From the NCBI GenBank assembly GCA_049840595.1, contig JASGKO010000039.1, positions 186,001 to 250,000 of the forward strand: a DNA stretch of 64,000 nucleotides, in the 5' to 3' direction. The notes beneath the pieces were generated by a model that made no database searches, was not told the origin of the DNA, and worked only from the letters and a program-made list of their open reading frames with translations. Below are positions 37,554 to 47,500 of the stretch, in pieces (the first letter of the stretch is position 1; each line of letters begins with the position of its first letter). Both the position numbers and the translations under genes were made by a program. The stretch comes from JASGKO01 sp049840595. Lineage in GTDB: Bacteria; Verrucomicrobiota; Verrucomicrobiia; Chthoniobacterales; Chthoniobacteraceae.

Positions 37554-38441
37554 CTATTGCTGCCAGCTTCCGCGCGGCTTTTGGGTCTCGGACGCGCGCG
37601 GGAAGCCGAGGAGTCGTTCGATGTAATCGGTTTGGGAAAGTTTCAGCGGCACCGGGCCATCGGGCTCGCCGCGAATGAATTGCTGCACCTCGGGATCTTC
37701 GTGATTCCGAATTTCGTCCGGCGTGCCGTAGGCAATGATCGTGCCCTGGCGCGGACCGGCCCCGAGCATCAGCATGCGGCTGCCGATCCGGAAGGCGCTC
37801 GTCATATCATGCGTGACGACGACGGCCGTCATGCCCAGCTTCTTGGTCAGGTCGCGGGTGAGTTCATCGACGACGGCGGTCATGATCGGATCGAGGCCGG
37901 AAGTGGGCTCGTCGCTGAAGAGCAGCTCGGGATCGAGCGCCAGCGCCCGCGCGAGACCCACGCGCTTCTTCATGCCGCCGCTGATCTCGGCCGGCTTCAG
38001 ATTTTCAAAGCCGGTCAGCCCCACCATCTCCAGCTTCATCTTCACCATCAGGTCGATGACATTCGGCGCGAGCTGGCTGTGCTCGATCACCGGCAGCGCG
38101 ATGTTTTCTCCCACCGTGAGCGAGGCGAGCAGCGCGCCGGATTGAAAGAGCACCCCGTAGCGCTTGCGAATGGGCGCCAGCTCCCGCTCGCGCAGGCCGG
38201 TAATTTCCTGGCCGAAAATTTTGATCGAGCCCGAGGTGGGCGTCATCGAGCCGATGATGTGGCGCAGCAGCGTGCTCTTGCCGCAGCCCGAGCCGCCCAT
38301 GATCACCAGCGTCTCGCCGCGCTCGACATTGAAGGTGATGCCCTTGAGCACCGTGCGCTTGCCAAACTTGCGCACGAGATCCTTCACCTCGATCACCGGG
38401 GCATTGTCGGCGGGCTGATGAGGATGGGCTTCTTCGCTCAT
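37554..38441 (-). CDS. mlaF: MlaF-type ABC ATPase, lipid transport
   Basis: 295 residues from ATG 38441, which overlaps the mlaE stop by 4 bases (ATGA). Walker A GGSGCGKST, Q-loop VLFQSGALLASLTVGENIALP, signature ISGGMKKRVGLARAL, Walker B LLFSDEPTSGLDP and switch VVVTHDMTSAF. The Q-loop sequence FQSGALL(A)SLTV is diagnostic of MlaF/Ttg2A. It pairs with MlaE in the inner membrane to move phospholipids between the membranes. The frame upstream of 38441 is a shadow of mlaE. Confidence 0.93.
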   Translation of the reverse strand: MSEEAHPHQPADNAPVIEVKDLVRKFGKRTVLKGITFNVERGETLVIMGGSGCGKSTLLRHIIGSMTPTSGSIKIFGQEITGLRERELAPIRKRYGVLFQSGALLASLTVGENIALPVIEHSQLAPNVIDLMVKMKLEMVGLTGFENLKPAEISGGMKKRVGLARALALDPELLFSDEPTSGLDPIMTAVVDELTRDLTKKLGMTAVVVTHDMTSAFRIGSRMLMLGAGPRQGTIIAYGTPDEIRNHEDPEVQQFIRGEPDGPVPLKLSQTDYIERLLGFPRASETQKPRGSWQQ

Positions 38442-39178
38442 AAGGTGACGTAGAAGACCGCGGTGAGAATGGCATTCGCCACCAGCATGGAGAGCAGGGA
38501 AAGGACGACGGAGTTGGTCGTGGCCTGGCCGACGCCCTCCGCGCCGCCTTCCACTTCCAGCCCGGCATTGCAGGCGATCGTGATCGTGATCCACGCAAAG
38601 ACGACGCTCTTGATCAGCCCCGAGTAAAGATCCCACGTGGTCGAGGATTCCAGGCAGCGCATGATGAAGGCCGAGGTATCCATCCCGAGCGCCGAGATGC
38701 ACACCGCCCAGCCACCCGCGATGCCGATGCAGTTGCCAAAGACCGTGAGCAGCGGCAGCATGATCAGCATCGCAATCACGCGCGGCACGACGAGGAACTG
38801 GGTGGGATTGATCGCCATCACCTGCAGCGCCTCGATTTCCTCGGAAACCTTCATCGTCCCCAGCTCCGCCGTCACCGCTGAGCCGCTGCGCCCGATCACG
38901 ATGACCGCGATCAACACCGGCCCCAGCTCGCGCAAGAGCGAGACCGCCACCAGATCGGGCACATAGGAGGCCCCGCCGAGCTTCTTCAACTCCGAGGCCG
39001 ATTGCATCGCGAGCGTGAACCCGATGCTGAACGCCGTGAGCGCCACCATCGGCAGCGCCCGTACGCCGATCGCCACCATTTGCCGGAAGACCAGCGCGAC
39101 GCGAAACATCCGCCCCTGGAAGGGAGCGATCAGCATCCAGAAAAGCACGCTGGTATTGAGGCGGAAATAGCTGTTCAC
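38438..39178 (-). CDS. mlaE: MlaE-type ABC permease, lipid transport
   Basis: 246 residues if started at GTG 39178 (VNSYFRLNTSVLFWMLIAP), close to the family's 250-260; upstream codons in the open frame do not resemble the family. The core is clear: FRQMVAIGVRALPMVALTAFSIGFTLAMQSA, LVAVSLLRELGPVLIAVIVIGRSGSAVTAELGTMKVSEEIEALQVM (read in short blocks) and NPTQFLVVPRVIAMLIMLPLL. These are the MlaE/YrbE domain motifs with about five TM helices. It overlaps mlaF by 4 bases. No clear Shine-Dalgarno is seen before the GTG, so the start is the weak point. Confidence 0.88.
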   Translation of the reverse strand: MNSYFRLNTSVLFWMLIAPFQGRMFRVALVFRQMVAIGVRALPMVALTAFSIGFTLAMQSASELKKLGGASYVPDLVAVSLLRELGPVLIAVIVIGRSGSAVTAELGTMKVSEEIEALQVMAINPTQFLVVPRVIAMLIMLPLLTVFGNCIGIAGGWAVCISALGMDTSAFIMRCLESSTTWDLYSGLIKSVVFAWITITIACNAGLEVEGGAEGVGQATTNSVVLSLLSMLVANAILTAVFYVTL

Positions 39179-39571
39179 GAGAGTTTTCGCGGTGATGTAA
39201 CACTGCCGCCGCGCGCTTGTCGAAGCATCTCTCGGGTCGGGAAATGCGGAGCTGGAGGCGAAGCGGAGCGCATCATCCCAATTAAATGTGGCACGATGAT
39301 CATACGCCGCCCGTCCGGATGGCGGATGTAGTGCGTGCTCGCCCAGAGTCCTTGGAGGGTAAAAGAACGCTAGCGCGCGGTAGCCACGGCCCTGTGGGCC
39401 GTTGAGGAAAATGGCTCCATTCACGAAAAGGCCCCCGCTTTCTCCTCCCTCCAAAATGTCACCCCGAGCAATGCCGAGGGGCTTCAAATGGTTCTGCGCT
39501 GGGCGAGCTTGGGATGCCCTTCCTCTCACGAGGCGCTCTTGCTTCACCGCAGTTGAGGACTCAGGAAAGAA
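39179..39571. other. Intergenic region with a dispersed repeat
   Basis: About 390 bases upstream of mlaE. Bases about 39455-39505 are a copy of the dispersed family TGTCACCCCGAGC...GAGGGGCTTCAAATGGTTCTGC also found at 43097, 55717 and 56030. It must also contain the mla promoter, not identifiable by eye. No gene. Confidence 0.5.
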
Positions 39572-40147
39572 TCACTGCCTCGCCGTTAACTTAAACAGCG
39601 GCTTTTCCAAAAAACAAAACGGGATCGTAATCAGCTTGTCCGGAAAGCGGTCCACCCGCGCATTGTAAATCACCGCTTTTTCATTAAACGCCGCGCGGGC
39701 CTTGGGCACATCCGCCAGCTTTTCCGTGATCGTCTTCAGCGCCGGATCGGCCTGGAGCGCAGGCTGCGCGGCCGCGGCGGCAACGAAAGCCTGGAGCGCA
39801 GTCAGCAAGCCATCCTGCACCTTCTGGCAGAGGGCGAAGGCCTGGGGATTCGGTGGCGGTTGGTTCGCCGGGACCGGCGTGGCGCTGAAGGTGGTCTGCG
39901 CCGCCTGCAGGGGATCCAGGCTGGACGTATCGAACCCCGGCAGCGTCTGCGCCGTCTTCATCAACCCCGGCACCGCGCCCGCGCAGTCGAGGCAATCCTG
40001 CTGCACCTGCTGCCATTGCACATCCGCCTGGCGCATCGATTCCGCGAGCGGGTTGTAGCAAAACATCGAGATGCCATAAAACCCCGCCATGACCACGAGG
40101 TAGAGGCCGAGCAGGATGGCGAGCAGACGTTGGATGCGCAATTGCAT
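39572..40147 (-). CDS. LemA-like membrane-anchored helical protein
   Basis: 191 residues from ATG 40147 (MQLRIQRLLAILLGLYLVV); the extra 26 codons upstream run through the terminator hairpin and are not used. One N-terminal TM helix, then a long helical region (SMRQADVQWQQVQQDCLDCAGAVPGLMKT, ALTALQAFVAAAA). The C-terminal block KARAAFNEKAVIYNARVDRFPDKLI plus the final FCFLEKPLF is the LemA family signature (YNxxVxxFP). Function of LemA proteins is unknown; many are with envelope stress or protease genes. A DCLDCAG pair of Cys may form a disulfide. Confidence 0.8.
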   Translation of the reverse strand: MQLRIQRLLAILLGLYLVVMAGFYGISMFCYNPLAESMRQADVQWQQVQQDCLDCAGAVPGLMKTAQTLPGFDTSSLDPLQAAQTTFSATPVPANQPPPNPQAFALCQKVQDGLLTALQAFVAAAAAQPALQADPALKTITEKLADVPKARAAFNEKAVIYNARVDRFPDKLITIPFCFLEKPLFKLTARQ

Positions 40148-40186
40148 GGCCCTATGTTGGACGGCCCTTTCCCCGCTGCAAAATGA

Positions 40187-40220
40187 AAAATGCAGCCCAT
40201 GTTTCCACGGGCTGCATTTT
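40187..40220. terminator. Rho-independent terminator (bidirectional)
   Basis: Perfect 12-base stem AAAATGCAGCCC / GGGCTGCATTTT with a 10-base loop. It lies between the end of the TPR gene (40246) and the start of the lemA-like gene (40147), both on the minus strand; on that strand the 3' tail is TTTTCATTTT. It therefore separates the two genes into different transcripts. Confidence 0.8.
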
Positions 40221-40245
40221 CGCAAATGATCTTATGGATGGACGC

Positions 40246-40944
40246 TTAGAGCGGCGGCGCGGTTGGCGAGGGGAAGGCCGGGCTTGGCGTGGCCGAGGCC
40301 CCGGGCTTGATCCAGCCGAGGAACACCAGCGGCTCGATGAAGGGCTTGCAACGCTCCACCGAGAAAATGCTCAGGCCGGGATTGAAGTAGCTGCTCGCTT
40401 CCTGCGGGTGACCGTGGGCGTATTCCCACGCGCCGTTGGCAAAGTAGTGCGCGGGCGTGTCGCCGGGGAAGGGGATCGCATCCAGCGCGGTCTGCGCATT
40501 CTTGTCATCCTTCTGCAGCAGGTAGGTCAGGAACACCCGGTAAAGCAGCAGTTCATTTTTGGGGCTGTCCACCAGGATCGAGTTGTAGGAATCGCGGGCG
40601 GTCTCGTAGCTGCCCTTGCGAAAATCGATATCCGCCAGGTTGATCCGCGAGGCGAGGAACTTCGGGTCGCGTTTCAGGGCCTGCTTGAACCACTTGGTGG
40701 CGTCGTCATATTTGCCCTGGTCGAAAAAGATCGCTCCGCGCAGGTTCAGCACGTCCGGCACCCCGGGCTTGATCTTCTCGGCGTCGTCGATCGCCTTCAT
40801 CGCGTCGTCGAGCTTGCCGGTTTCATAGTCGGTGACGGCTTCCTGGACTTTTTTCAGGAATTCCTGGGAATACTTGACCTCGGCGGCGAAGGAGCCGGTG
40901 GCAGTCACCAGGAGCAGTGGCAGAAGATGGCGGAGGAATCTCAT
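40246..40944 (-). CDS. Exported TPR protein
   Basis: 232 residues with a signal peptide (MRFLRHLLPLLLVTATGSFA). At least three tetratricopeptide repeats: VQEAVTDYETGKLDDAMKAIDDAEKI, NLRGAIFFDQGKYDDATKWFKQALKRDP and INLADIDFRKGSYETARDSYNSIL. A Pro-rich C-terminus (ATPSPAFPSPTAPP) ends the protein. It is likely a periplasmic scaffold. No catalytic domain. Transcribed alone; divergent from scpA with 180 bases between. Confidence 0.8.
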   Translation of the reverse strand: MRFLRHLLPLLLVTATGSFAAEVKYSQEFLKKVQEAVTDYETGKLDDAMKAIDDAEKIKPGVPDVLNLRGAIFFDQGKYDDATKWFKQALKRDPKFLASRINLADIDFRKGSYETARDSYNSILVDSPKNELLLYRVFLTYLLQKDDKNAQTALDAIPFPGDTPAHYFANGAWEYAHGHPQEASSYFNPGLSIFSVERCKPFIEPLVFLGWIKPGASATPSPAFPSPTAPPL

Positions 40945-41124
40945 GGGACTTGCACCATGGCAAAAGTCCCCTCATTCGCCAAGGGGGAATGTTGGCCTTC
41001 CTTCCCTGCAAAACCGAAAGGGGCCGCCGCTCCCCCCTGGAAAAGCCCCGCTGAATTCTTTCCGTTCTCCCGACTTGCCACGCGCCCCGGCTTGCCCATA
41101 CATTCACCGTTTCACCCACCCACC

Positions 41125-41862
41125 ATGGCCGACGATTATAAAGTAAAGCTCGAAATTTTTGAAGGGCCGCTCGACCTGCTGCTCTATCTCATCAAGCGCG
41201 ATGAGATCGATATTTACGATATTCCGATCGAGCACATTACCCGCCAGTACCTCGAGTACATGGAGATGTTCAAAATGCTCGATCTCGAAGTCGCTGGTGA
41301 TTTCGTGGTCATGGCGGCGAACCTCATTTACATCAAGAGCCGCAGCCTTCTGCCCAAGGATCAGCAGCCGCCCGAGGAACAGGCCGAGGAAGAGGATCCC
41401 CGCTGGGAACTCGTGCGCCAGCTCCTTGAATACAAGAAATTCAAGGAAGCCGCCGGCATCCTCCAGCAGCGCGCGCTGTTGCAGGAAGGGCTCTTTTCCC
41501 GCACGCCGGAGAAGCCGGAGTTCGCCAACGAGCGCCCGCTTGGCGAGGTAAGCATTTTCGATCTCATCAACGCGTTTAACAACGTGTTGAAGCGCCACCA
41601 GAAGACCGAGGACTTGCGCGAAATCTTCGAGGAGAACTATTCGGTCTCCGACAAGATCGACCTGCTGATGAAGCTCACCGCGACCGGCGTGCCGCTCAAG
41701 TTCATCGAGCTCTTCGCCACCTCCGCCTCCCGCACCGAGATCGTTGTCACCTTCCTCGCGATGCTTGAGCTCATCCGCCTCAAGCAGATCCGCTGCGTGC
41801 AAAACAGCCCGTTCGACGACATCGAGATTTTGAAGGCGCAGCCCGTCTCCATCGGGGCCTGA
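41125..41862 (+). CDS. scpA: Segregation and condensation protein A (kleisin)
   Basis: 245 residues from ATG 41125 (MADDYKVKLEIFEGPLDLLLYLIKRDEIDIYDI, the conserved N-terminal block). The longer frame begins within the TPR gene region and is not used. Middle: EYMEMFKMLDLEVAGDFVVMAANLIYIKSRSLLP. The C-terminal winged helix (VVTFLAMLELIRLKQIRCVQ) closes on the SMC head. ScpA bridges SMC ATPase heads in the condensin complex with ScpB. scpB is not seen here; the next gene, two bases downstream, is a glycosyltransferase. Confidence 0.94.
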   Translation: MADDYKVKLEIFEGPLDLLLYLIKRDEIDIYDIPIEHITRQYLEYMEMFKMLDLEVAGDFVVMAANLIYIKSRSLLPKDQQPPEEQAEEEDPRWELVRQLLEYKKFKEAAGILQQRALLQEGLFSRTPEKPEFANERPLGEVSIFDLINAFNNVLKRHQKTEDLREIFEENYSVSDKIDLLMKLTATGVPLKFIELFATSASRTEIVVTFLAMLELIRLKQIRCVQNSPFDDIEILKAQPVSIGA

Positions 41863-41863
41863 T

Positions 41864-43027
41864 ATGCGCATCCTCCACGCGGTTCGCACGGCCAATCCGG
41901 CGACCGGTGGCTTGTGGGAGGCCGTGTCGCAACTCGCCCGCGCGCATGGGAAAATGGGGCAGTCGGTCGAGATCGTCTCGCTCGACGCGCCGGACAACCC
42001 CTGGGCAAAGGCCGATGGTCTGGCAATCCACGCGCTCGGCGTGAATGAGAGTCCCTACGGCTCCAGCCCCCGCTACCTTCCCTGGCTGCGGGAAAATGCG
42101 CCCCGCTTCGAGGCCGTGATCTGCCACGGCCTCTGGCAATATCACACCACCGCCACCCGCGAAGCGCTGGCCGGGAGCGCCACGCCCTATTTCGTCTATC
42201 CCCACGGCATGCTCGATCCCGCGATCAAGCAGACTTACCCGGTGAAACATCTCAAGAAATGGCTCTACTGGCTGGCCCGGGAAGCGCGGGCCTTGAGCGA
42301 CGCCCGCGCCGTCCTTTACACCTGCGAGGAAGAGCGCCGCCTCGCGCAAAAAACCTTCTGGCCCTACCGTTGCCGCGAGGAAGTCGTGCATCTCGGCATC
42401 GAGGAACCGCCGGCGGACGAAGCAACGCAACTCGCCGCCTTCCGGGAGCGTTTCCCCGAGTTGCGTGGCCAGCGTATCCTGCTCTTCCTCGGCCGCCTGC
42501 ATGACAAAAAAGGCTGCGAACTGCTTATCCGCGCCTTCGGCGAGTTTTTGCAATCGGCACCGCCCTCCGATGCTCCGTGGCATCTGCTCATGGCCGGCCC
42601 GCCGGCGAGCGAGGTCTATTTGCAGCATTTGCAATCCATCGCTGCCACGACCTGCCCCACTGGCCGCGTCTCCTTTCCCGGCATGCTCCGCGGCGATTTG
42701 AAATGGGGTGCCTTCCGCGCGTCGGAGGCGTTTGTCCTTCCCTCGCATCAGGAAAATTTCGGCATCGCCGTCGTCGAGGCCATGGCCTGCGGCTGCCCCG
42801 TGCTCATTTCCCAGCGGGTCAACATCTGGCGCGAGATCGAAACCGCCGGCGCGGGCCTCTGCGCCCCCGATACGCAAGCGGGCACCCTTTCCCTGCTGCG
42901 CGCATTCGCCACTCTCAACGTTGAAGAAAGAGTCAAAATGCGCGAGCAAGCCCGCACCGCCTTCCGCACCCAGTTCCACATCCAGCGCGCCGCCGAGGCG
43001 CTGCTGAAGGTGCTGGCCCGCAAATAA
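41864..43027 (+). CDS. Glycosyltransferase family 4
   Basis: 387 residues, GT-B fold. N-terminal MRILHAVRTANPATGGLWEAV has the glycine-rich acceptor loop, and YFVYPHGMLDPAIKQ follows in the first domain. The second domain starts with RILLFLGRLHDKKGCELLI, the sugar-nucleotide site, and includes HQENFGIAVVEAMACGCPVLIS with the E-x7-E motif of retaining GT4 enzymes. Soluble, membrane-associated cytoplasmic enzyme that adds a sugar to a glycan. ATG follows the scpA stop by one base; translation is probably coupled, although the two jobs are unrelated. It opens the glycan-assembly block. Confidence 0.88.
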   Translation: MRILHAVRTANPATGGLWEAVSQLARAHGKMGQSVEIVSLDAPDNPWAKADGLAIHALGVNESPYGSSPRYLPWLRENAPRFEAVICHGLWQYHTTATREALAGSATPYFVYPHGMLDPAIKQTYPVKHLKKWLYWLAREARALSDARAVLYTCEEERRLAQKTFWPYRCREEVVHLGIEEPPADEATQLAAFRERFPELRGQRILLFLGRLHDKKGCELLIRAFGEFLQSAPPSDAPWHLLMAGPPASEVYLQHLQSIAATTCPTGRVSFPGMLRGDLKWGAFRASEAFVLPSHQENFGIAVVEAMACGCPVLISQRVNIWREIETAGAGLCAPDTQAGTLSLLRAFATLNVEERVKMREQARTAFRTQFHIQRAAEALLKVLARK

Positions 43028-43383
43028 CCCCTTTCCAAAAAACGCTGAAAAGTGGTTTCCAAACGGAGCCAACTTTCAAGCGTCTCCCCAACCCCATCCA
43101 TGTCACCCTGAGCGAAGTCGAAGGGCCTCAAATGGTTCTGAGTTGGGAAAGCCCCGCAAATCCCAGCGGAAACAAGCCGCACCCCACGCGCCTCCCAATG
43201 AGACACCGAGCCCACGAAGGAGGATTAAAAGCCGGAGCAAAATTTTAGGGTCCGCGAAAAATGCGAAGCACACGAAAATCCAACCGCCCCTTTTCGCGTC
43301 TTTCGCGGACCCCTTTTCCCACGCGCCTCCCGGGCAGAGCACGCCAAGGCATGCTCCACTCGGAAAAACTCATGGGTAGCGTG
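43028..43383. other. Intergenic region with repeats
   Basis: 356 bases between convergent genes. Bases about 43097-43143 are a copy of the TGTCACCC(T/C)GAGCGAAGTCGA repeat family. At 43248-43259 and 43301-43312 a perfect 12-base inverted repeat (GGGTCCGCGAAA / TTTCGCGGACCC) encloses 41 bases. No gene. Confidence 0.55.
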
Positions 43384-44190
43384 TTACGCCCCCGCTTCCG
43401 GATACTCCGCGCTTCGCGGGGCAAAGCCCTCTTCCGCGCGGATCGCCGTCGCAAATTTCCAGCACTGCCGGAAGCTCGCGCCCGGTTCCTCGGCCCACTG
43501 GCGCAGCGTCGTGGCGTGAGTGGTTTCTCCATTCGCTTCCAACTGCGCCGCGAGATAAGCCGCGATCCGGCGTGGGTCGTCGTATTGCTCCAGCCACGCC
43601 TCTTCATCGAGCACGGTGAAGCCGGCTTCCTGCAACCACGCGCCGAGCTGATTGCCTGCGCGGGTGTTGCCGCCATTGGCCTCCTGCAAGTAACGATATG
43701 CGGCCAGCGCCTCCGCCACCTCGGCGGAAAACGGCGTGAGATCAAAGTGATCCCAGTCCGGGCTGCACAGCGCCACAAAGCCATCGGGCTTGGTCACGCG
43801 ATACATCTCGCGGAGCGCCCGCATCGGCTCGCGCAGGTGTTCAAAGAGGGCATGCGAGAACACCACATCGAAGGTGTCGTCGGCAAAGGGCAGTTGATAC
43901 GCCGAGGCCTGGTGAAAGGCCGCGTTCACCACTTCGAGCCCCTCGACCATGCGGCGGGCGTTCTCCAGCGGGGCGGCGGCGAGATCGACGCCCTCCACCC
44001 GACCCGGGAAAACGGCGGCAGCAGCGCCGAGGGAAATGGTGCCGGGCCCGCAGCCCACGTCGAGCACGTGGAAGCCGCGTTGCAGCAAGGGGGCCAAGAA
44101 GAAGCCGTGGCTCTCCAGATTGCGCGCGGCCATGAAAGCCAGCGTATCGGGCGTCTGGCCGGGCATATAATTTTCAGTGATGGTTTGCAT
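43384..44190 (-). CDS. Class I SAM-dependent methyltransferase
   Basis: 268 residues. SAM-binding motif I VLDVGCGPGTISLG, acidic motif II VEGVDLAAAPLE, motif III/post I FADDTFDVVFSHALFEHLREP and LREMYRVTKPDGFVALCSPDW. This is the Methyltransf_11/UbiE type acting on small molecules. The C-terminal half (LQEANGGNTRAGNQLGAWL...) is all helical. The acceptor is unknown; being next to glycosyltransferases it might methylate a sugar, but it is on the opposite strand. Upstream sits a short ORF and a terminator-like hairpin that could control it. Confidence 0.88.
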   Translation of the reverse strand: MQTITENYMPGQTPDTLAFMAARNLESHGFFLAPLLQRGFHVLDVGCGPGTISLGAAAAVFPGRVEGVDLAAAPLENARRMVEGLEVVNAAFHQASAYQLPFADDTFDVVFSHALFEHLREPMRALREMYRVTKPDGFVALCSPDWDHFDLTPFSAEVAEALAAYRYLQEANGGNTRAGNQLGAWLQEAGFTVLDEEAWLEQYDDPRRIAAYLAAQLEANGETTHATTLRQWAEEPGASFRQCWKFATAIRAEEGFAPRSAEYPEAGA

Positions 44191-44250
44191 GGGATGATTA
44201 CCTTGGTTCGCAAACCCTCGGCGGATCGTTCGTGCCGGGAGAAAAAAAAT

Positions 44251-44275
44251 CCCACGGCCTTTTCGGTGCCGTGGG
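44251..44275 (-). terminator. Terminator hairpin ahead of the methyltransferase gene
   Basis: Stem CCCACGGC / GCCGTGGG. Read on the minus strand it is followed by ATTTTTTTT (44250-44242), a strong intrinsic terminator 60 bases upstream of the methyltransferase ATG. No gene ends here on the minus strand except the 29-codon ORF 44294-44383, so it looks like an attenuator. Confidence 0.65.
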
Positions 44276-44293
44276 TTTTGGGATTTTTGCTGG

Positions 44294-44383
44294 TTAACTC
44301 ATCAGCGCGCCAAAAGCTCCACCGCACCTCGTCTTGACGACGACGGCGATAATGGAAATTTTGACTGCGTGAAGCGTTGCCAT
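44294..44383 (-). CDS. Possible leader peptide, 29 codons
   Basis: Short ORF MATLHAVKISIIAVVVKT... ending GAFGALMS, stop 18 bases before the terminator stem. The run Ile-Ile-Ala-Val-Val-Val recalls leader peptides of branched-chain amino-acid attenuators. No good ribosome binding site is visible (GTATTCAGCA before the ATG), and the downstream gene is a methyltransferase, not an ilv gene, so it may be chance or a leader displaced by rearrangement. Confidence 0.3.
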   Translation of the reverse strand: MATLHAVKISIIAVVVKTRCGGAFGALMS

Positions 44384-44554
44384 TGCTGAATACATCGGAC
44401 CGTTTTTCCGAAAGACAAGGGGAATTTGAAAAATCTTTTTCAGAGGCACCCGGCTCCTGTCCGCCGATTGTTGTAGCGTTTCCCGACGAAAATAGTGGAA
44501 AAAATGACATGCTTGGCCGTGACCTCGTTGTCACCAGGCCGCCACCTGAAATCT

Positions 44555-47500
44555 ATGTCCGACCAACCGAAAGCGCTCCTCATCCTGGGTATGCACCGCA
44601 GCGGCACCTCCGTGCTCACTGGCGTGCTGCAACTCCTCGGGGTGGATCTGGGCCCGCGCCTCATGCGCGCCGGAGACGACAATGAAAAGGGCTTTTGGGA
44701 GCATGAGGATGTGGTGAATCTGCACGACCAGATGCTGCGCCGGTTCAGTTCCTCGTGGGACGAGGTGTGCCCGCTGCCCGATGGCTGGTGGAACGAACCG
44801 GCGGCCCTCGAAGCCAGGCGCGCGCTCAAGGCGATCCTCGAACGCGACTTCGCCGGTTCCCCGCTCTGGGGGATCAAGGACCCGCGGATGTGCCGTCTGC
44901 TCCCGCTCTGGCTGCCGCTGCTGGAGGAAATGGGCTGCGAGCCGCTCTGCGTCTTCATGACCCGTAATCCCCTGGAGATCGCGGGTTCGCTGGGGCGGCG
45001 GAATCAATTTTCTTCGCAGAAATCGCAGCTCCTCTGGCTCCAGCATATGCTGGAGGCCGAGCTCGCCACGCGCCACCTGCGCCGCACTTTCACCATTCAT
45101 CACGAGTTCCTCGCCGATCACGCCAGGGTCTGCGCCGCCATTGCCGCGGAGCTCGGCCTCGTCTGGCCCCGCCCGGTTGCAGCGGCGGCGGCGGATATCG
45201 CCGGGCTCATCGACCCGCGGCTGCAACATCACAAGGCGCAATCGCCTTTCATCGAAGGCGGCGGCGTCATCGCCGAAACCTACGAAATTCTAAAAACCAC
45301 GGCCGCCCCGGAAATGGCCGCGCGTCTGGAGCCCGCGCACACTTTCCTGCGCGAGGTGAATCAACTGCTGATCCCGCTCCTCCAGCAACGCGCCAGCGAA
45401 TTGCAGGGCCGGCTCGATGAGCTCGATCGCCAGTTCGCCTGGAAGCTCTCGGTTTTCCAGGGGCAGACGCGTCATCTGGAGACGCAAAAGGAAACCCTCG
45501 CCCGCAAGCTGGAGAGCCGCACGAAGAAGGTGGAGCACCAGGTCGAGCGCCTCGAAAAAACCGAGCAGAAGCTCGCCACCGCGCGGCACGAGACTTCGCA
45601 GATCAAAGACTCGCTGGTGTGGAAACTCGCGAAGCCCTTTTACCAGCTTGAGCGCGTCGTGCACAAAGCGCCGCCGCCCCCCGCTCCGGCGGGCCAGCCG
45701 TCGAAGAAAAAGGAAGCCGCGCCCGCTGTTGAGAAGCCGGCCTCCGATTCAGCGCCTGCGCGCGCTTCCACCTCCGCCGCCGATAGCGTGCTCCACGAGG
45801 CCCTGCTCGCTCCCGCCGCGGCTCCGCTGGGGCCGAAGGAATTTCTCGTCCAGCAAAGCCAGTCCGCGCTGAATCTCTTTCTCGCCACTGGCGAGCCGCT
45901 CGTGCTCGGCACCTCGGCCACGCCCCGGGTGAGCATCCTGCTCGTGCTCTTCAATCGCGCCGAGCTCACCTTCCAGTGCCTCCGCTCGCTCGCGCTCATT
46001 CGCGACGTGCCCTACGAGGTGGTGATCGTGGACAACGATTCGCAGGACGAAACTGGCGAACTGCTTGGCCGCATTCAGGGCGCGACGATCATCCGCAATC
46101 GCGAGAATCTCCATTTCCTGCGCGGCTCGAACCAGGCCGCGGCCGCCGCGCGCGGGGAATACCTGCTGTTTTTGAACAACGACGCGCAACTGCTCCCCGG
46201 CACCCTCGAAGCGGCCTTCCGCACCATCGAGAGCGATGCGAAGATCGGCGCGGTTGGCGCGAAGATCATCCTGCCCGATGGCAAGCTGCAGGAAGCGGGC
46301 AGCATCATCTGGAACGATGGCTCCTGCCAGGGCTACGGGCGCGGCGACGATCCGCTCGCGCCACCGTATCAATTCCGCCGCGACGTCGATTTTTGCTCCG
46401 GGGCTTTTTTGCTCACCCGCAGCCGCCTCTTCGGCAGCGGCTTCGACGAGGCGTTTTCTCCCGCCTATTACGAGGAGACCGATTACTGCGTGCGCCTGTG
46501 GAAGAGCGGCTACCGCGTGGTCTATGAGCCGTCGGCCGCGATTCTCCATTTTGAATTCGCCAGCTCCGCCAGCTCGCAAAACGCCATCGCCTTGCAGGTG
46601 AAAAATCGCGCCACCTTCCAGGAGCGTCATCACGACTGGCTCCGCCAGCAACCCGCGCCCACTGGCGATTTGCTTCGGGTGCGTCGTCGTCCGCACGGGC
46701 AGCCGCGGGTGCTTTTCATCGACGATCTGGTCCCGCATCCGCACTACGGCGGCGGCTGTCCGCGCTCGCAGCAGATTCTCGAATCGCTTTGTGCGCTGGG
46801 GCGTGAGGTCACCTACTATCCATTCCTCGCCATCTCGCCGGTCTTCGAGTTCGAGCGCACCTGGACCCAGGTCTATGTGGACATGCCCCGCGCGGCCGAG
46901 ATCATGCACGGCTTCAACTCGACCCACTTCGAGAGCTTCCTCCAGCAACGGCGTGGCTTCTACGAGGTGATGATCGTCAGCCGCCCGCACAATATGAAGG
47001 TGGTCGATCAGTGCCGGGAAAAGCATCCCGAGTGGTTCGCCGACGTGCGCATCGTCTATGATGCCGAGGCCGTCTTCGCAAATCGCGAGCTGGAGAAACG
47101 CCGCCTCGCCGGGCAGGAAATGAGCGCCGCCGAAGTGGACGCGCTGTTCGCCGGGGAGATGAAACTGATTCGCCACGCCGCCGCGGTCACGGCAGTGAGC
47201 GAGCAGGAGGCGGCGGTCTTCCGCCAGCATGTGTCCATTCCCGCCTACGTCATCGGTCATCGCCTCGATCTCCAGCCTACGGTCGCCAAATTCGCCGGGC
47301 GCAACGGCCTGCTTTTCGTCGGCTCGCTGCTCTACGAGGAAAGCCCGAATGTCGATTCCGTGCGCTGGTTTCACGACGAGATCCTGCCACTCATCAAGGC
47401 GAAGCAACCGCTCCTCACGAAAATCGTCGGCCCCACCACCGCCGCCTCGCTCTTCACTTTCGAAGCTCCGGATTTCATTCTCGCGGGCCAGCAGGAAAGC

